Assembly: GCF_014207095.1 (NCBI RefSeq) | Contig: NZ_JACHBG010000001.1 | Location: 496,001 to 560,000, forward strand | Length of the DNA stretch: 64,000 bases | Source of the DNA: Martinezella lusitana | Lineage (GTDB): Bacteria; Pseudomonadota; Alphaproteobacteria; Rhizobiales; Rhizobiaceae | Direction: 5' to 3' | Shown here: positions 1-7,932 of the stretch, in pieces | How the letters are laid out: every line of letters begins with the position of its first letter | How positions within the stretch are numbered: the first letter of the stretch is position 1 | The notes under the pieces: generated by a model | The model's database searches: none | The model's input: only the letters and a program-made list of their open reading frames with translations | Told to the model about the DNA's origin: nothing | Program-made: the position numbers and the translations under genes

Positions 1-121
1 GTTAATGACGAGTTAACACCCATCTGATCCAGCCTGGCAAATCCCCTTATCCTATGTGCGGTTGACTAAGCGTGCCGGGGGGCAGTCGAACACGCCAAGG
101 GCGTTTGCTTAGGAGATTTGG

Positions 122-805
122 ATGAGTGGCGTTTCTTCAATTGGAAGCAGCATGACGGCTACCTCGTATAGTCCGCTTGATAAGAACCAGGACGGCGTTG
201 TGGATGCTCAGGAATTGCAGCAGGCGGCCCAATCGGGCCTTCTGTCGGCGAGCATTCTCAACGATGAAGACAGTGACGGCAGCAGCGATCCAAGCGCCAC
301 GGACATTTTCTCCGGAAACCTGGCGTCGATGCTGCTGCAAATGCAGCAGGCAAGTGCTGGACAGTCCGACTCCTCGACATCGAGCGATGGTTCGCCATCC
401 CAATCGCCGATGGATCAGCTATTCGCCAGCCTCGACGCCGATCAGGATGGCAAGATCTCGCAAAAGGAATTCGTCGCCGGTCGTCCGAAGGACATGAGCG
501 AAAGCGATGCCGAAAACCTGTTCGCGAGCATAGACGCGCAGAACACGGGCTTGCTGACGAAAGATCAGTTTGCCGAAGGTCTCGATGCGCTGAAGTCTTC
601 CGACACATCTGCCGCTGATATGCTGTCTTTGGAACCAGCAGCGGGCGACAGCGAGACAAGTCCGGCGACGATCGCTGAAAATGCGGTGTTCAATGCCTTT
701 CTTAGCGAGATGCAGGATCCGTCGAGCCTTTATCAGAACACCTACGGTCAGTACGACTCCGATCAGGCGAATAGCGCTGCCCAGACGGGCAGTGTTGCAG
801 CCTGA
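122..805 (+). CDS. EF-hand calcium-binding domain protein
   Basis: This 227-residue acidic protein has two canonical EF-hand loops, DKNQDGVVDAQE at residues 20-31 and DADQDGKISQKE at 105-116. A third, degenerate loop near 138-149 ends in Gln instead of Glu. The linkers are rich in Ser, Asp and Gln. There is no signal peptide and no membrane segment, so it is either cytoplasmic or exported by a route that needs no Sec signal. Calcium binding follows from the loops; the partner and role are unknown. The start ATG follows an AGGAG ribosome binding site. It stands alone and converges on the phosphatase gene downstream. Rhizobia have other EF-hand proteins such as calsymin, but orthology is not shown here. 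Confidence 0.85.
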   Translation: MSGVSSIGSSMTATSYSPLDKNQDGVVDAQELQQAAQSGLLSASILNDEDSDGSSDPSATDIFSGNLASMLLQMQQASAGQSDSSTSSDGSPSQSPMDQLFASLDADQDGKISQKEFVAGRPKDMSESDAENLFASIDAQNTGLLTKDQFAEGLDALKSSDTSAADMLSLEPAAGDSETSPATIAENAVFNAFLSEMQDPSSLYQNTYGQYDSDQANSAAQTGSVAA

Positions 806-865
806 ACCGCAGAGATGGTCTATGGATGAAGCGAACGGAGGCTGCGCAGACGCGGCCTTCGTTTT

Positions 866-1393
866 CTATGCGATGCTCCCGGACACGGGCAGCACGAATG
901 GCGCATTACCATCGGCATCCGCACCGCGGCCGATCTCTTTTACCGCCGCAACGAGCTTTCCTTTTCGCCCGAGCATATCGTCGCCGATTGCGACCAGACG
1001 CGTATTCGGCGTCGCAAAAGGCGAGGCGGAGCGCAGGCGACGGACAAGCGCCATGTCGTCCTGGTCCGGATGAACGGCGAGAGCGGCGATCAGCGCTGCT
1101 GCGGGCGAGCGTGAAACGCCCATCCAGCAATGGACGAGTAGAGGCGATGCACGATCCCACTCTCCCGCAAAGTCGACGATGGCGCGAACATGCGCCTCCT
1201 GCGGGGCGATGAGGTCGCCGGTGCCGGCAAAGCTGATATCGTTCATGCTGAGCAGCAGATGCCTGTCCGCTTTGATGACCGCCGGCCGATGAAAGTTCTG
1301 TTCCTTCGCCATAAGGCTGATCATCTCGCGCGCACCATGACGCACGGCCATCTCCGCGATGCGGGCAAGCGGCGACACGACGATGCCAGTCAC
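866..1393 (-). CDS. Tyrosine-phosphatase-like protein
   Basis: This 175-residue protein carries the cysteine-phosphatase signature HCWMGVSRS, in which Cys89 and Arg95 form the CX5R loop. An upstream Asp-containing stretch could supply the general acid. The family acts on phosphotyrosine or other phosphoesters in the cytoplasm; the substrate here is unknown. The GTG start at 1393 overlaps the stop of the HD-domain gene as GTGA. The frame is open further upstream, but that part only reads through the HD gene in another frame. The gene is the last of a three-gene run with ygfZ and the HD hydrolase, so translational coupling is likely. Confidence 0.85.
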   Translation of the reverse strand: MTGIVVSPLARIAEMAVRHGAREMISLMAKEQNFHRPAVIKADRHLLLSMNDISFAGTGDLIAPQEAHVRAIVDFAGEWDRASPLLVHCWMGVSRSPAAALIAALAVHPDQDDMALVRRLRSASPFATPNTRLVAIGDDMLGRKGKLVAAVKEIGRGADADGNAPFVLPVSGSIA

Positions 1394-2007
1394 GCGCCGA
1401 TCCTCATTTCCGCGCGTTCGGCCTCGATCTCCTCGAAGCGTTGCAGGAACTTCCGTTGGGCTTCGGTCGCCGGCATTGGCTCGATCGGCAGCATCTCCCT
1501 CGTAATGTCGCGGGGTTGTCCGAAGAACTTGCGGGCTTCTTCCGGCGTGAAACCGGCGAGCAATATCGCCTCGAAATAGGCTGAGATGGTGTCCGCCTTC
1601 TTGATTTTGTCCTTCAGCTGCGGCGCGCAATGGGGTGGCAAGGCAAAGCGACGATATATCGCCGCTTCCAGCCGCTTCTCCACTTCCTTATAACCGCCGC
1701 CGACGACGGATTTGAACGGCGAGATCATGTCGCCGATCACATATTCCGGTGCGTCGTGCAGCAGCGCGGCCAGCCACTCGTCGGGGCTTGCCGGATTGAG
1801 GTGCCGGAAGATTGCCTCAACGACAAGGCTATGCTGCGCGACCGAGAAGGCGTGGTCGCCCGAGGTCTGGCCGTTCCAGCGCGCAACACGGGCAAGTCCG
1901 TGCGCAATATCGCTGATTTCGACGTCGAGCGGCGAAGGGTCCAGCAAATCGAGCCGTCGCCCGGATAGCATGCGCTGCCAGGCGCGCGGAGTTTTGGCCG
2001 AGCTCAT
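1390..2007 (-). CDS. HD-domain hydrolase, YfbR-like
   Basis: This 205-residue protein has the HD metal-dependent phosphohydrolase pattern. A first His lies in GDHAFSVAQHS, the HD pair is in LLHDAPEYVIGD, and a later Asp is in KKADTISAYFEA. Members of this family, such as YfbR, are 5'-deoxynucleotidases, and that is a reasonable guess here. The ATG at 2007 overlaps the ygfZ stop as ATGA, which favours this start over one 15 codons upstream. The C-terminus in turn overlaps the phosphatase gene, so the three genes form one tightly packed operon. Confidence 0.88.
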   Translation of the reverse strand: MSSAKTPRAWQRMLSGRRLDLLDPSPLDVEISDIAHGLARVARWNGQTSGDHAFSVAQHSLVVEAIFRHLNPASPDEWLAALLHDAPEYVIGDMISPFKSVVGGGYKEVEKRLEAAIYRRFALPPHCAPQLKDKIKKADTISAYFEAILLAGFTPEEARKFFGQPRDITREMLPIEPMPATEAQRKFLQRFEEIEAERAEMRIGA

Positions 2008-2843
2008 GCCGAAGCCTCGTCGGCCGGCGCTGGGAAGGTGAGGCCGGACCAAGTGGGAAGCGATACCGAGACTTCGACATCTCCTGCAAGGATCGGAGTT
2101 CCCGATGCGATCGCTTCACCGGCGCGGTCGATGCGGATAATCGCAAGACCCTTGCTGCCGTCGACCGATCCCAGCGAACCCATGGGCTTGCCGCCTGCCG
2201 TCAATTCCATCCCCGACGCGGGAAGGTCCGTACTACCGTCGACGATGACGACGCGCCTGCGGGTCGTACCGCGATGATGCATGCGCGAGACAACCTCCTG
2301 GCCGATATAGCAGCCTTTGCGGAAACCGAGCCCGCCATTGAGGTCCATCAGCACATCATGCGGAAACGCATCCTGCAGCGCGAAATCACGATCGGAAACG
2401 GCGATGCCATTGGCAATGCGCAGTGCGTCGTACATCGCTCGGTCGTCGTGGCCGTGCTGACCGGGCGTGCGGGTCAGCACAATTCCAGCCTTTAGGAAAC
2501 GGCTGTCACGAGGACCGTCGCTTGCCGCGTCGCCCCAGCCGACCGTGACGCCCTCCACGTCGAGGGGAGTAAACTCGATCTTGGCGCGCAGACGATAGAG
2601 CATAAGCCGCTTCAACAGGCCTTCGCGTTGCGTCGCATCCGTTTCGATCAGAAAGTCCGCACCATCGCGCCGGATCATGAAGTCGAACAGGATCTTGCCC
2701 TGCGGCGTCAACAGCGCACCGGGGCGCACTTCGTCCGCTGCGAGCGAGACAAGGTCGGTGGTGATGAGGTTGTGCAGGAACGATTCCGCCTCCGCGCCGA
2801 CGACGCGGATGAAGGAACGATCTTTCAGAAACACGGCTGGCAT
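2004..2843 (-). CDS. ygfZ: Folate-binding protein YgfZ (GcvT-like)
   Basis: This 279-residue protein has the GcvT-like tetrahydrofolate-binding fold and the family motif KGCYIGQE, which includes the conserved Cys. YgfZ proteins help assembly or repair of certain Fe-S enzymes such as MiaB in a folate-dependent way, in the cytoplasm. The ATG at 2843 matches the family N-terminus (MPAVFLKDRS); the frame is open further upstream but shows no family similarity there. It is the first gene of the ygfZ / HD / phosphatase run. Confidence 0.93.
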   Translation of the reverse strand: MPAVFLKDRSFIRVVGAEAESFLHNLITTDLVSLAADEVRPGALLTPQGKILFDFMIRRDGADFLIETDATQREGLLKRLMLYRLRAKIEFTPLDVEGVTVGWGDAASDGPRDSRFLKAGIVLTRTPGQHGHDDRAMYDALRIANGIAVSDRDFALQDAFPHDVLMDLNGGLGFRKGCYIGQEVVSRMHHRGTTRRRVVIVDGSTDLPASGMELTAGGKPMGSLGSVDGSKGLAIIRIDRAGEAIASGTPILAGDVEVSVSLPTWSGLTFPAPADEASA

Positions 2844-2994
2844 GTTGGATCCGCTGATTTGACCGTTGCGCGTGCCGCGATCTTCCAGATCCGCTATCCA
2901 CGCCTCAGGCTTTTGATTTCGCGCATCTCGCCGCCGCAAAACCGCTACACGGCTTGGCGCGACATGATTCACCACTCAGAGGTAGGGCCTTAGG

Positions 2995-3015
2995 CGGGGA
3001 ACCGCAAGTTCCCCG
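2995..3015. terminator. Hairpin, possible weak terminator
   Basis: An 8-bp perfect stem (CGGGGAAC / GTTCCCCG) with a 5-base loop lies just past the stop of the minus-strand exported-protein gene. No T-run follows on the minus strand, so intrinsic termination is uncertain. Confidence 0.4.
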
Positions 3016-3021
3016 GTGGGA

Positions 3022-3786
3022 TCATTCGCCCGAGGTGAAGAATTTCCAGCGGCCGTCCGGCGTGATGCCGACGCGATAGAAATTGTAGCCGCCGAATTCG
3101 AGCATGTCGGCATAGTCGCCGGCCGTTACGATGCGCATCAGATCCACCTTTTCGGGCGCGGACAGTGCCTTGATGTCTTTCTGTGCGAAATAGGGCCAGA
3201 CATACATTTCGTCAGGCGTTCCCTGGCCGACATGGGCAAAGCCCGTGGACATGATATCCAGCAGGATCGACAGGATTTCGATCCCATCCGGATCGCCGGA
3301 GAGGTCATGCAGGGTCTTGATCGGATCTTCGCCGGGATCGTCCGCCGTGACCTGGGTCTGCTTGAGGCCGCCACCGACATTCATCAGCGGCCGCAGACGC
3401 TCGAGATCGCCCGAAGCGGCGGCCTCGACGATCGCCGCGCGCAGCTTCTTGACGGGCTCGGGCGCCTTGTCGATATCGAAGAGGAACTCGACCGATTTGC
3501 TGGCCGCGGAAGTGTCGTTATTGCTCTGGCCGGCCTGCTTGTTGATCAGCGGCTCAGGCGCCGGCAGCGCATTGTTGGCCGGTGCTTCCAGCGCTTGCTC
3601 GACAGGCTTTTCGGTCTTCTGTTGGCCTGAGCCTGAGGTGCCGGCGGCGCCCGGCAACTGAGCAGGCGGATTAAGCCCGGAGAAGGCGAATGCCGGCAGC
3701 GGCAAGACGGCGCTGCTCAACAACAGCGTCGCAGCAGCAACGGAGGCAATGGAACGACGGGACTCATTGCCTTGGAATATACGCAT
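3022..3786 (-). CDS. Conserved exported protein, function unknown
   Basis: This 254-residue protein starts with a basic segment and a hydrophobic stretch ending in PLPAFA, a typical Sec signal peptide of about 34 residues. A Pro/Ala/Gln-rich linker follows to about residue 85, then a mostly helical domain with a conserved-looking C-terminus (GGYNFYRVGITPDGRWKFF). I recognise no catalytic motif. The ATG at 3786 is chosen because it places the signal peptide at the N-terminus; the frame is open upstream through the neighbouring gene. A small gene lies 16 bases upstream on the same strand, suggesting co-transcription. It is probably periplasmic. Confidence 0.8.
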   Translation of the reverse strand: MRIFQGNESRRSIASVAAATLLLSSAVLPLPAFAFSGLNPPAQLPGAAGTSGSGQQKTEKPVEQALEAPANNALPAPEPLINKQAGQSNNDTSAASKSVEFLFDIDKAPEPVKKLRAAIVEAAASGDLERLRPLMNVGGGLKQTQVTADDPGEDPIKTLHDLSGDPDGIEILSILLDIMSTGFAHVGQGTPDEMYVWPYFAQKDIKALSAPEKVDLMRIVTAGDYADMLEFGGYNFYRVGITPDGRWKFFTSGE

Positions 3787-3802
3787 CAGCAATCTCTGAT
3801 TG

Positions 3803-4060
3803 TTATTGCAGGGTACGGTTCGGAGAGAATTCGCCGGCGAGCATGCGCTCACGTAGCGATTCAAGCAAAGCCTCTGCGCCCTGTTCGCCCTGAATGCGAA
3901 TCGTCTCGCGGATAGCATGCGCAATGGCTGCATCGGCAATGATTTCCGGCTCGATACCGTCGGCCATGCCGTCGGCCCAAGCTTCATTCTGGTATTCCAG
4001 CGCTGCCTGCATCTTTTCATGGACGATCATGTCGTCGATTTCATTCAGGCTGGTTTCCAT
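3803..4060 (-). CDS. Small conserved hypothetical protein
   Basis: This 85-residue acidic, alpha-helical protein (METSLNEIDDMIVHEKMQ...) has no signal peptide or metal motif. The ATG at 4060 has a GAGGAAA ribosome binding site about seven bases upstream. A start eight codons earlier, at 4084, has its Shine-Dalgarno sequence almost touching the ATG and is less likely. It sits directly upstream of the exported-protein gene on the same strand. Function unknown. Confidence 0.72.
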   Translation of the reverse strand: METSLNEIDDMIVHEKMQAALEYQNEAWADGMADGIEPEIIADAAIAHAIRETIRIQGEQGAEALLESLRERMLAGEFSPNRTLQ

Positions 4061-4164
4061 TGTTTCTTTCCTCGAGACGTTCATGTCCTTACCACTTGCT
4101 TAATAACTTTATCAGCCTTTTCCTAAAACGACACGGCTCGGTATGAAAAGGGGTTAATAAAACG

Positions 4165-4599
4165 TTAATTTCCAAAGCGGGCGGTGATTTCTGTAGCCAG
4201 TGTTGCACCTTCGTTACGGTATCGCTCCTCGGCCACAAGGGCCTGTGGCGTGCAATTCGCGTAAACCGAGGCAAATGACCGATACCCACGGTTGAATGCG
4301 GCCGTCAGTCTCTCCTTGCGCTTCGGTTCGCCTTTCGTCTCGATATCGAGCAGTTGCTGCATGTCCCCGCGCCATCCTTCCTGCTGTTTGGTGCTGCAGA
4401 GAGTGCGCAGGTAATCGATGGAGCCGAGAATTTCGGCGAGTCGCGAAAGCCGGTCGTCATAGGGTGTTGGTCGTTCGGCATCGGCATTGTCGGATGCCTG
4501 TGCCGGCGGCGCGCTTGTTGCCGGCTGCGCCACAGCGGGAAACGCTGCGGCAAGCGCAATGCAAATCAGGAGCGGTCGGCCAAGGCGGTTATGAATCAT
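4165..4599 (-). CDS. TIGR02301-like exported protein
   Basis: This 144-residue protein begins with a signal peptide (MIHNRLGRPLLICIALAAA, cleavage after AVAQ or nearby). It has an Ala/Pro-rich linker and a helical domain containing LAEILGSIDYLRTLC and GYRSFASVYANC. Two cysteines, one in each of these segments, could form a disulfide. The pattern matches the alphaproteobacterial TIGR02301 family, whose function is unknown. The start at 4599 is chosen because it gives the signal peptide at residue 1. It is likely periplasmic. A Nudix gene lies upstream on the same strand. Confidence 0.78.
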   Translation of the reverse strand: MIHNRLGRPLLICIALAAAFPAVAQPATSAPPAQASDNADAERPTPYDDRLSRLAEILGSIDYLRTLCSTKQQEGWRGDMQQLLDIETKGEPKRKERLTAAFNRGYRSFASVYANCTPQALVAEERYRNEGATLATEITARFGN

Positions 4600-4676
4600 G
4601 TAACCATGTTGACCGGACAAGCATGACGTGAACAAGGCATCATGCCGGCTTTTCACCTCGTTATTGCTCCATATCG

Positions 4677-5111
4677 TTAATATCGGTGGCCGGCCTTGCT
4701 CTCGGCGGCAATTCTTTCCACGCATTCCAGCACGCTCGCCGGCACGGGCAGGGCGCGAATCTCCTCAAGCGCATACCAGCCGATCTCGGCGGCATCGTCG
4801 GCTGCGACGGCAACGGCGTCCTTGTCGGCATCGACAAGGAAGACCGACAGCAGGAAATGGCTTGTGAGGGTGCCGTCCGACGCATGGGAGCGCAGGTCGT
4901 AGGTCTCGAACAGCCGGGGATTGCGCGCCTTGATGCCCGTCTCCTCCTCGAATTCCCGCAGCGCGGCCGCGGCAGGGGTCTCGCCCGCTTCCGCCCTGCC
5001 GCCTGGAAAAGCATACATATCGGCCGATGGCGGATTGCTGCGCAGCACCAGAAGGAATCGGCCGTCACGTTCGAGGATGGCGGAGGAGGCGGGGCGGGGA
5101 ATAGAGTTCAT
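4677..5111 (-). CDS. Nudix hydrolase
   Basis: This 144-residue protein contains a full Nudix box, GX5EX7REXXEEXG, starting at GRAEAGE and ending REFEEETGI, so it should hydrolyse a nucleoside-diphosphate-linked substrate using Mg2+. The substrate cannot be told from sequence; MutT-like sanitation or ADP-ribose-type substrates are both possible. The ATG at 5111 gives a family-length N-terminus (MNSIPRPASSAILE). The upstream extension of the frame has no similarity and enters the divergent ynfA region. Confidence 0.88.
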   Translation of the reverse strand: MNSIPRPASSAILERDGRFLLVLRSNPPSADMYAFPGGRAEAGETPAAAALREFEEETGIKARNPRLFETYDLRSHASDGTLTSHFLLSVFLVDADKDAVAVAADDAAEIGWYALEEIRALPVPASVLECVERIAAESKAGHRY

Positions 5112-5272
5112 CGGTCTGTTCGCATTCGCATGATGAGCCTTGAAGGCGCTGGCGCAATGCCATCGGTTCACGATCTCTATAGGAAACGACCCTTGCTGTC
5201 CCGCGGGAAAGCTCCTTAACTCGCCATCGTTGGACCGGCGATTCGTATTCGCCGAATAGGCGGGCGCCCGGA

Positions 5273-5593
5273 ATGATCTTCGCACTCTATGCTCTTGCGG
5301 CCCTGGCAGAGATTGCTGGCTGTTTCGCCTTCTGGGCCTGGCTGAGGCTGGCAAAGCCGATCTGGTGGCTGGCGCCTGGTCTGGTGTCGCTGGCGATCTT
5401 TGCCTGGCTGCTGGCGCTGGTGCCGAGCGAAGCCGCCGGCCGTACCTTTGCGGCCTATGGTGGTGTCTATATCGTCGCTTCCATCCTCTGGCTCTGGCTG
5501 GTGGAGGGGCGGCTGCCGGACCGGTGGGACATGTCCGGTGCTGCCATCTGTCTTGCCGGTGCAGGCCTCATCCTCCTCGGCCCGCGCGGCTGA
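5273..5593 (+). CDS. YnfA/UPF0060 family small membrane protein
   Basis: This 106-residue protein has four hydrophobic helices and the family features [29 protein letters not shown] and the C-terminal [18 protein letters not shown]. YnfA-family proteins are SMR-like inner-membrane proteins, and some reports link them to drug efflux; the substrate is not known here. It is divergent from the Nudix gene and lies 43 bases ahead of the SRAP gene on the same strand. Confidence 0.92.
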   Translation: MIFALYALAALAEIAGCFAFWAWLRLAKPIWWLAPGLVSLAIFAWLLALVPSEAAGRTFAAYGGVYIVASILWLWLVEGRLPDRWDMSGAAICLAGAGLILLGPRG

Positions 5594-5636
5594 GCTTGCG
5601 CTTGACCCGGCGCCTTGCGGGTGCAACACAAGCTTC

Positions 5637-6401
5637 ATGTGCGGACGCTTCGCTTTGACATCGACGCCGGAATATGTGGGTGATGCGCTCGGCGTGTTGC
5701 TGCTCGACGGCTTTCCGGCCCGTTACAATATCGCCCCGACACAGCCGATCCTCGTCGTCATATCAGGCGACAGGCAACAGCCTGGCAGCAACCTGCCGGA
5801 TCGACGCGCCTTTCTTGTGCGCTGGGGTTTCACGCCTTCCTGGGTGAAGGATCCGAAAGAGTTTCCGCTGCTGATCAATGCGCGCGCCGAAACGGCAATC
5901 GGCAAGGCGTCGTTCCGGGCCGCCATGCGCCACCGCCGCATCCTCATTCCGGCCTCCGGCTTTTACGAATGGCATCGGCCGTCGAAGGAAAGTGGCGAGA
6001 AGTCGCAGGCCTACTGGATCCGTCCAAGAAGGGGAGGCGTCATCGCTTTCGCAGGACTGATGGAGACGTGGTCGTCGGCCGACGGTTCGGAAGTGGATAC
6101 CGGCGCCATCCTGACGACTGCGGCAAATGCCGCCATGCGTCCGATCCATGACCGCATGCCTGTCGTCATCCAGCCGGAGGATTTTGCGCGCTGGCTCGAT
6201 TGCAAGACGCAAGAGCCGCGAGAGGTCGCTGATCTGATGGCACCCGTGCAGGAGGATTTTTTCGAAGCGATTCCGGTTTCGGATCAAGTCAACAAGGTCG
6301 CCAATATGGGGCCGGATCTGCAGACACCGGTAGCGATTGAGCCCGTCAAGAAGCCGTCAAAGAAGTCAGATCCCGACGATGGCCAGCTGAGCTTCTTCTG
6401 A
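5637..6401 (+). CDS. SOS-response-associated peptidase family (SRAP/YedK-like)
   Basis: This 254-residue protein begins Met-Cys-Gly-Arg-Phe. After Met removal, Cys2 is the residue that forms a thiazolidine link with abasic sites in single-stranded DNA in YedK/HMCES. Other family marks are RYNIAPTQ, NARAET, the active-site Glu in SGFYEW and the His in HDRMP. The C-terminus is Lys/Ser/Asp-rich and ends GQLSFF. The start is fixed by the need for Cys at position 2. The role is protection of abasic sites during replication. No LexA box is evident immediately upstream. Confidence 0.95.
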   Translation: MCGRFALTSTPEYVGDALGVLLLDGFPARYNIAPTQPILVVISGDRQQPGSNLPDRRAFLVRWGFTPSWVKDPKEFPLLINARAETAIGKASFRAAMRHRRILIPASGFYEWHRPSKESGEKSQAYWIRPRRGGVIAFAGLMETWSSADGSEVDTGAILTTAANAAMRPIHDRMPVVIQPEDFARWLDCKTQEPREVADLMAPVQEDFFEAIPVSDQVNKVANMGPDLQTPVAIEPVKKPSKKSDPDDGQLSFF

Positions 6402-6483
6402 GCGACCGCCATTCGGCGGCCGGCGTCGCAACAGGATGTTCATGTGCCTAGGCTGCTTGGCAGCCGGCTCACGGCACTCAAGT

Positions 6484-6624
6484 TCAGGCGATTTTCTTCT
6501 TGAGCGGCTTGGTCTTCAGCATCAGATGCGCTGCAAGAACGGCTTTCAGGCCAAGCGGGCGGTAAAGCTTGCTGGGATCGATCTTTGCCTGCGGTTGTGC
6601 TGGTTCGTCTTTTTTCTGCGTCAT
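6484..6624 (-). CDS. Small basic protein of 46 residues
   Basis: A short minus-strand frame encodes 46 residues: N-terminal MTQKKDEPAQPQ, a middle DPSKLYRPLGLKAVLAAH and a lysine-rich end LKTKPLKKKIA. A GAGGAG ribosome binding site lies seven bases before the ATG, which strongly supports translation. A small hairpin (6641-6655, TGCTCC / GGAGCA) lies just upstream of the Shine-Dalgarno. There is no signal peptide or clear membrane helix. I recognise no family; similar short basic proteins exist in rhizobia as hypothetical entries, which is inference. Annotation pipelines could miss it because of its size. Confidence 0.7.
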   Translation of the reverse strand: MTQKKDEPAQPQAKIDPSKLYRPLGLKAVLAAHLMLKTKPLKKKIA

Positions 6625-6949
6625 GATTTACTCCTCACCATGCTCCCCCGGAGCACTTCGCGATTCACTGTCGTGCTTCGCTATCTCGTCGTAAATCATG
6701 ACAAATCGAAGGCGTTTTCCAATCAGCTTTTGTAAACAATGACCATATTTCGAGAGATTAGCGGAGAGTCTTCGTGCAAAAAGCCAGTCGGCGCACGGGT
6801 CGCCATACTGCAGGATAGCGCCGCTGACGGGGAAACACGACGTCCTCCCGCCTCTGCTAAGCCTCTCGAATGATAAGGGAAACTTACCGACTTGCGGTTG
6901 CGCGCGCTATTGTCGCGGGAGGCACGCACGACAGCATTTCATGCGCCTG
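6625..6949. other. Intergenic region between the 46-residue gene and pssA
   Basis: This stretch is the upstream region of the 46-residue gene and the downstream region of pssA, both on the minus strand. It holds the small hairpin at 6641-6655 and is more AT-rich around 6670-6760, which would suit a promoter, but I cannot name a convincing -35/-10 pair. A 68-codon frame at 6723-6929 has no coding character. Nothing else is seen. Confidence 0.5.
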
Positions 6950-7810
6950 CTAGATATGCCTGCCGATATCGTCGTTGGCGTCGTCAACGTCAGGGTCGCC
7001 CGGTCCGTTGATGGTGTAGGTGCCGTATTTCTTTGCCCATGAACGAGCGCCGAGCGGCAGCGACAGCAGGTAGACGACGACCGTCACCACCATCACATGC
7101 CATGTGTAGCTCATCAGCAGCGCCACATAGACCATGAGAGCGAGCATGATCGGCAATACGAGGTCGCGGCGGATGCCGTTGCCCTCCGTCTTGCCGGACC
7201 AGACGGGAAGCCGGCTGACCAGCAGAAAGCCGATGAGGACAGTATAGGCGGCGCCCCAATAGGCAAACGTCCGATCCGGCGTGAGCCCCAGGAAGCCGAG
7301 ATAAACTGGCAGCAATACCAGCATGGCGCCCGCCGGAGCGGGCACGCCGACGAAATACTCGGATTGCCAGGAGGCCTTGTGCTCGCGCTCGGCCATCACG
7401 TTGAAGCGCGCAAGGCGAAGGCCTGCGGCAATCGTATAGATGAGTGCGGCGATCCAGCCCAGCGAATGGGCCTGATCGAGCAGGAAGATATAGACCACCA
7501 GAGCCGGAGCGACACCGAAGTTGACGATGTCGGCGAGCGAATCCATCTGCGCGCCGAACTTCGATGTGGCCTTCATCAGCCGCGCGACGCGCCCGTCGAT
7601 ACCGTCGAGAAAGGCGGCGACCAGTACAGCAGCCACTGCGAGTTCGTAACGGTTTTCAAAAGCGAGACGAATGCCCGTCAAGCCAGCGCAGATCGCCAGC
7701 ACGGTGATCATGTTCGGCACGATGAGCCGCAAGGGGATTTCCCGGAGGCGCGGTCCGCGCGCTTCGTCATTGGGCCCATGCGGCTCGAAAGGCGGAAAAG
7801 GCGTTTTCAT
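6950..7810 (-). CDS. pssA: CDP-diacylglycerol--serine O-phosphatidyltransferase
   Basis: This 286-residue membrane protein makes phosphatidylserine from CDP-diacylglycerol and serine. It carries the CDP-alcohol phosphotransferase motif DGX2ARX8GX3DX3D (DGRVAR ... GAQMDSLAD) near residues 70-95, followed by several hydrophobic helices, as in the integral-membrane PssA type found in rhizobia and Bacillus. The ATG at 7810 opens MKTPFPPFEPHG. It lies downstream of psd on the same strand, so both steps of phosphatidylethanolamine synthesis are together. A RIME-like repeat sits between the two genes. Confidence 0.95.
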   Translation of the reverse strand: MKTPFPPFEPHGPNDEARGPRLREIPLRLIVPNMITVLAICAGLTGIRLAFENRYELAVAAVLVAAFLDGIDGRVARLMKATSKFGAQMDSLADIVNFGVAPALVVYIFLLDQAHSLGWIAALIYTIAAGLRLARFNVMAEREHKASWQSEYFVGVPAPAGAMLVLLPVYLGFLGLTPDRTFAYWGAAYTVLIGFLLVSRLPVWSGKTEGNGIRRDLVLPIMLALMVYVALLMSYTWHVMVVTVVVYLLSLPLGARSWAKKYGTYTINGPGDPDVDDANDDIGRHI

Positions 7811-7825
7811 CTCACTCTTGGTCCT

Positions 7826-7928
7826 AGAGCAATTCCAGCAAAGATGCGAAGCAAGCTTGCGCCAGGAACTGCGTGAAAACAATGATATGGAGCATTTCTG
7901 CGGCCCCGCTTACATGCGGAAATGCTCC
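7826..7928 (+). repeat. RIME-like intergenic palindromic repeat, copy 1
   Basis: This 103-bp element begins AGAGCAATTCCAG, has GCGAAGC and TGCGTGAAAAC in the middle, and ends with a stem GGAGCATTTC ... GAAATGCTCC. It aligns along its length with the reverse complement of the element at 15765-15867, which is also 103 bp. Such mosaic palindromes (RIME) are known in rhizobial intergenic DNA. It fills the psd-pssA spacer and could fold in the mRNA. Confidence 0.75.
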
Positions 7929-7932
7929 AGGT

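Noticed and set aside
3690-4126. Plus-strand frames opposite the exported-protein and small hypothetical genes
   Set aside because: They are complementary to frames with signal peptide and ribosome site on the minus strand.
6723-6929. A 68-codon minus-strand frame upstream of the 46-residue gene
   Set aside because: It has no good ribosome site and a composition typical of non-coding frames.
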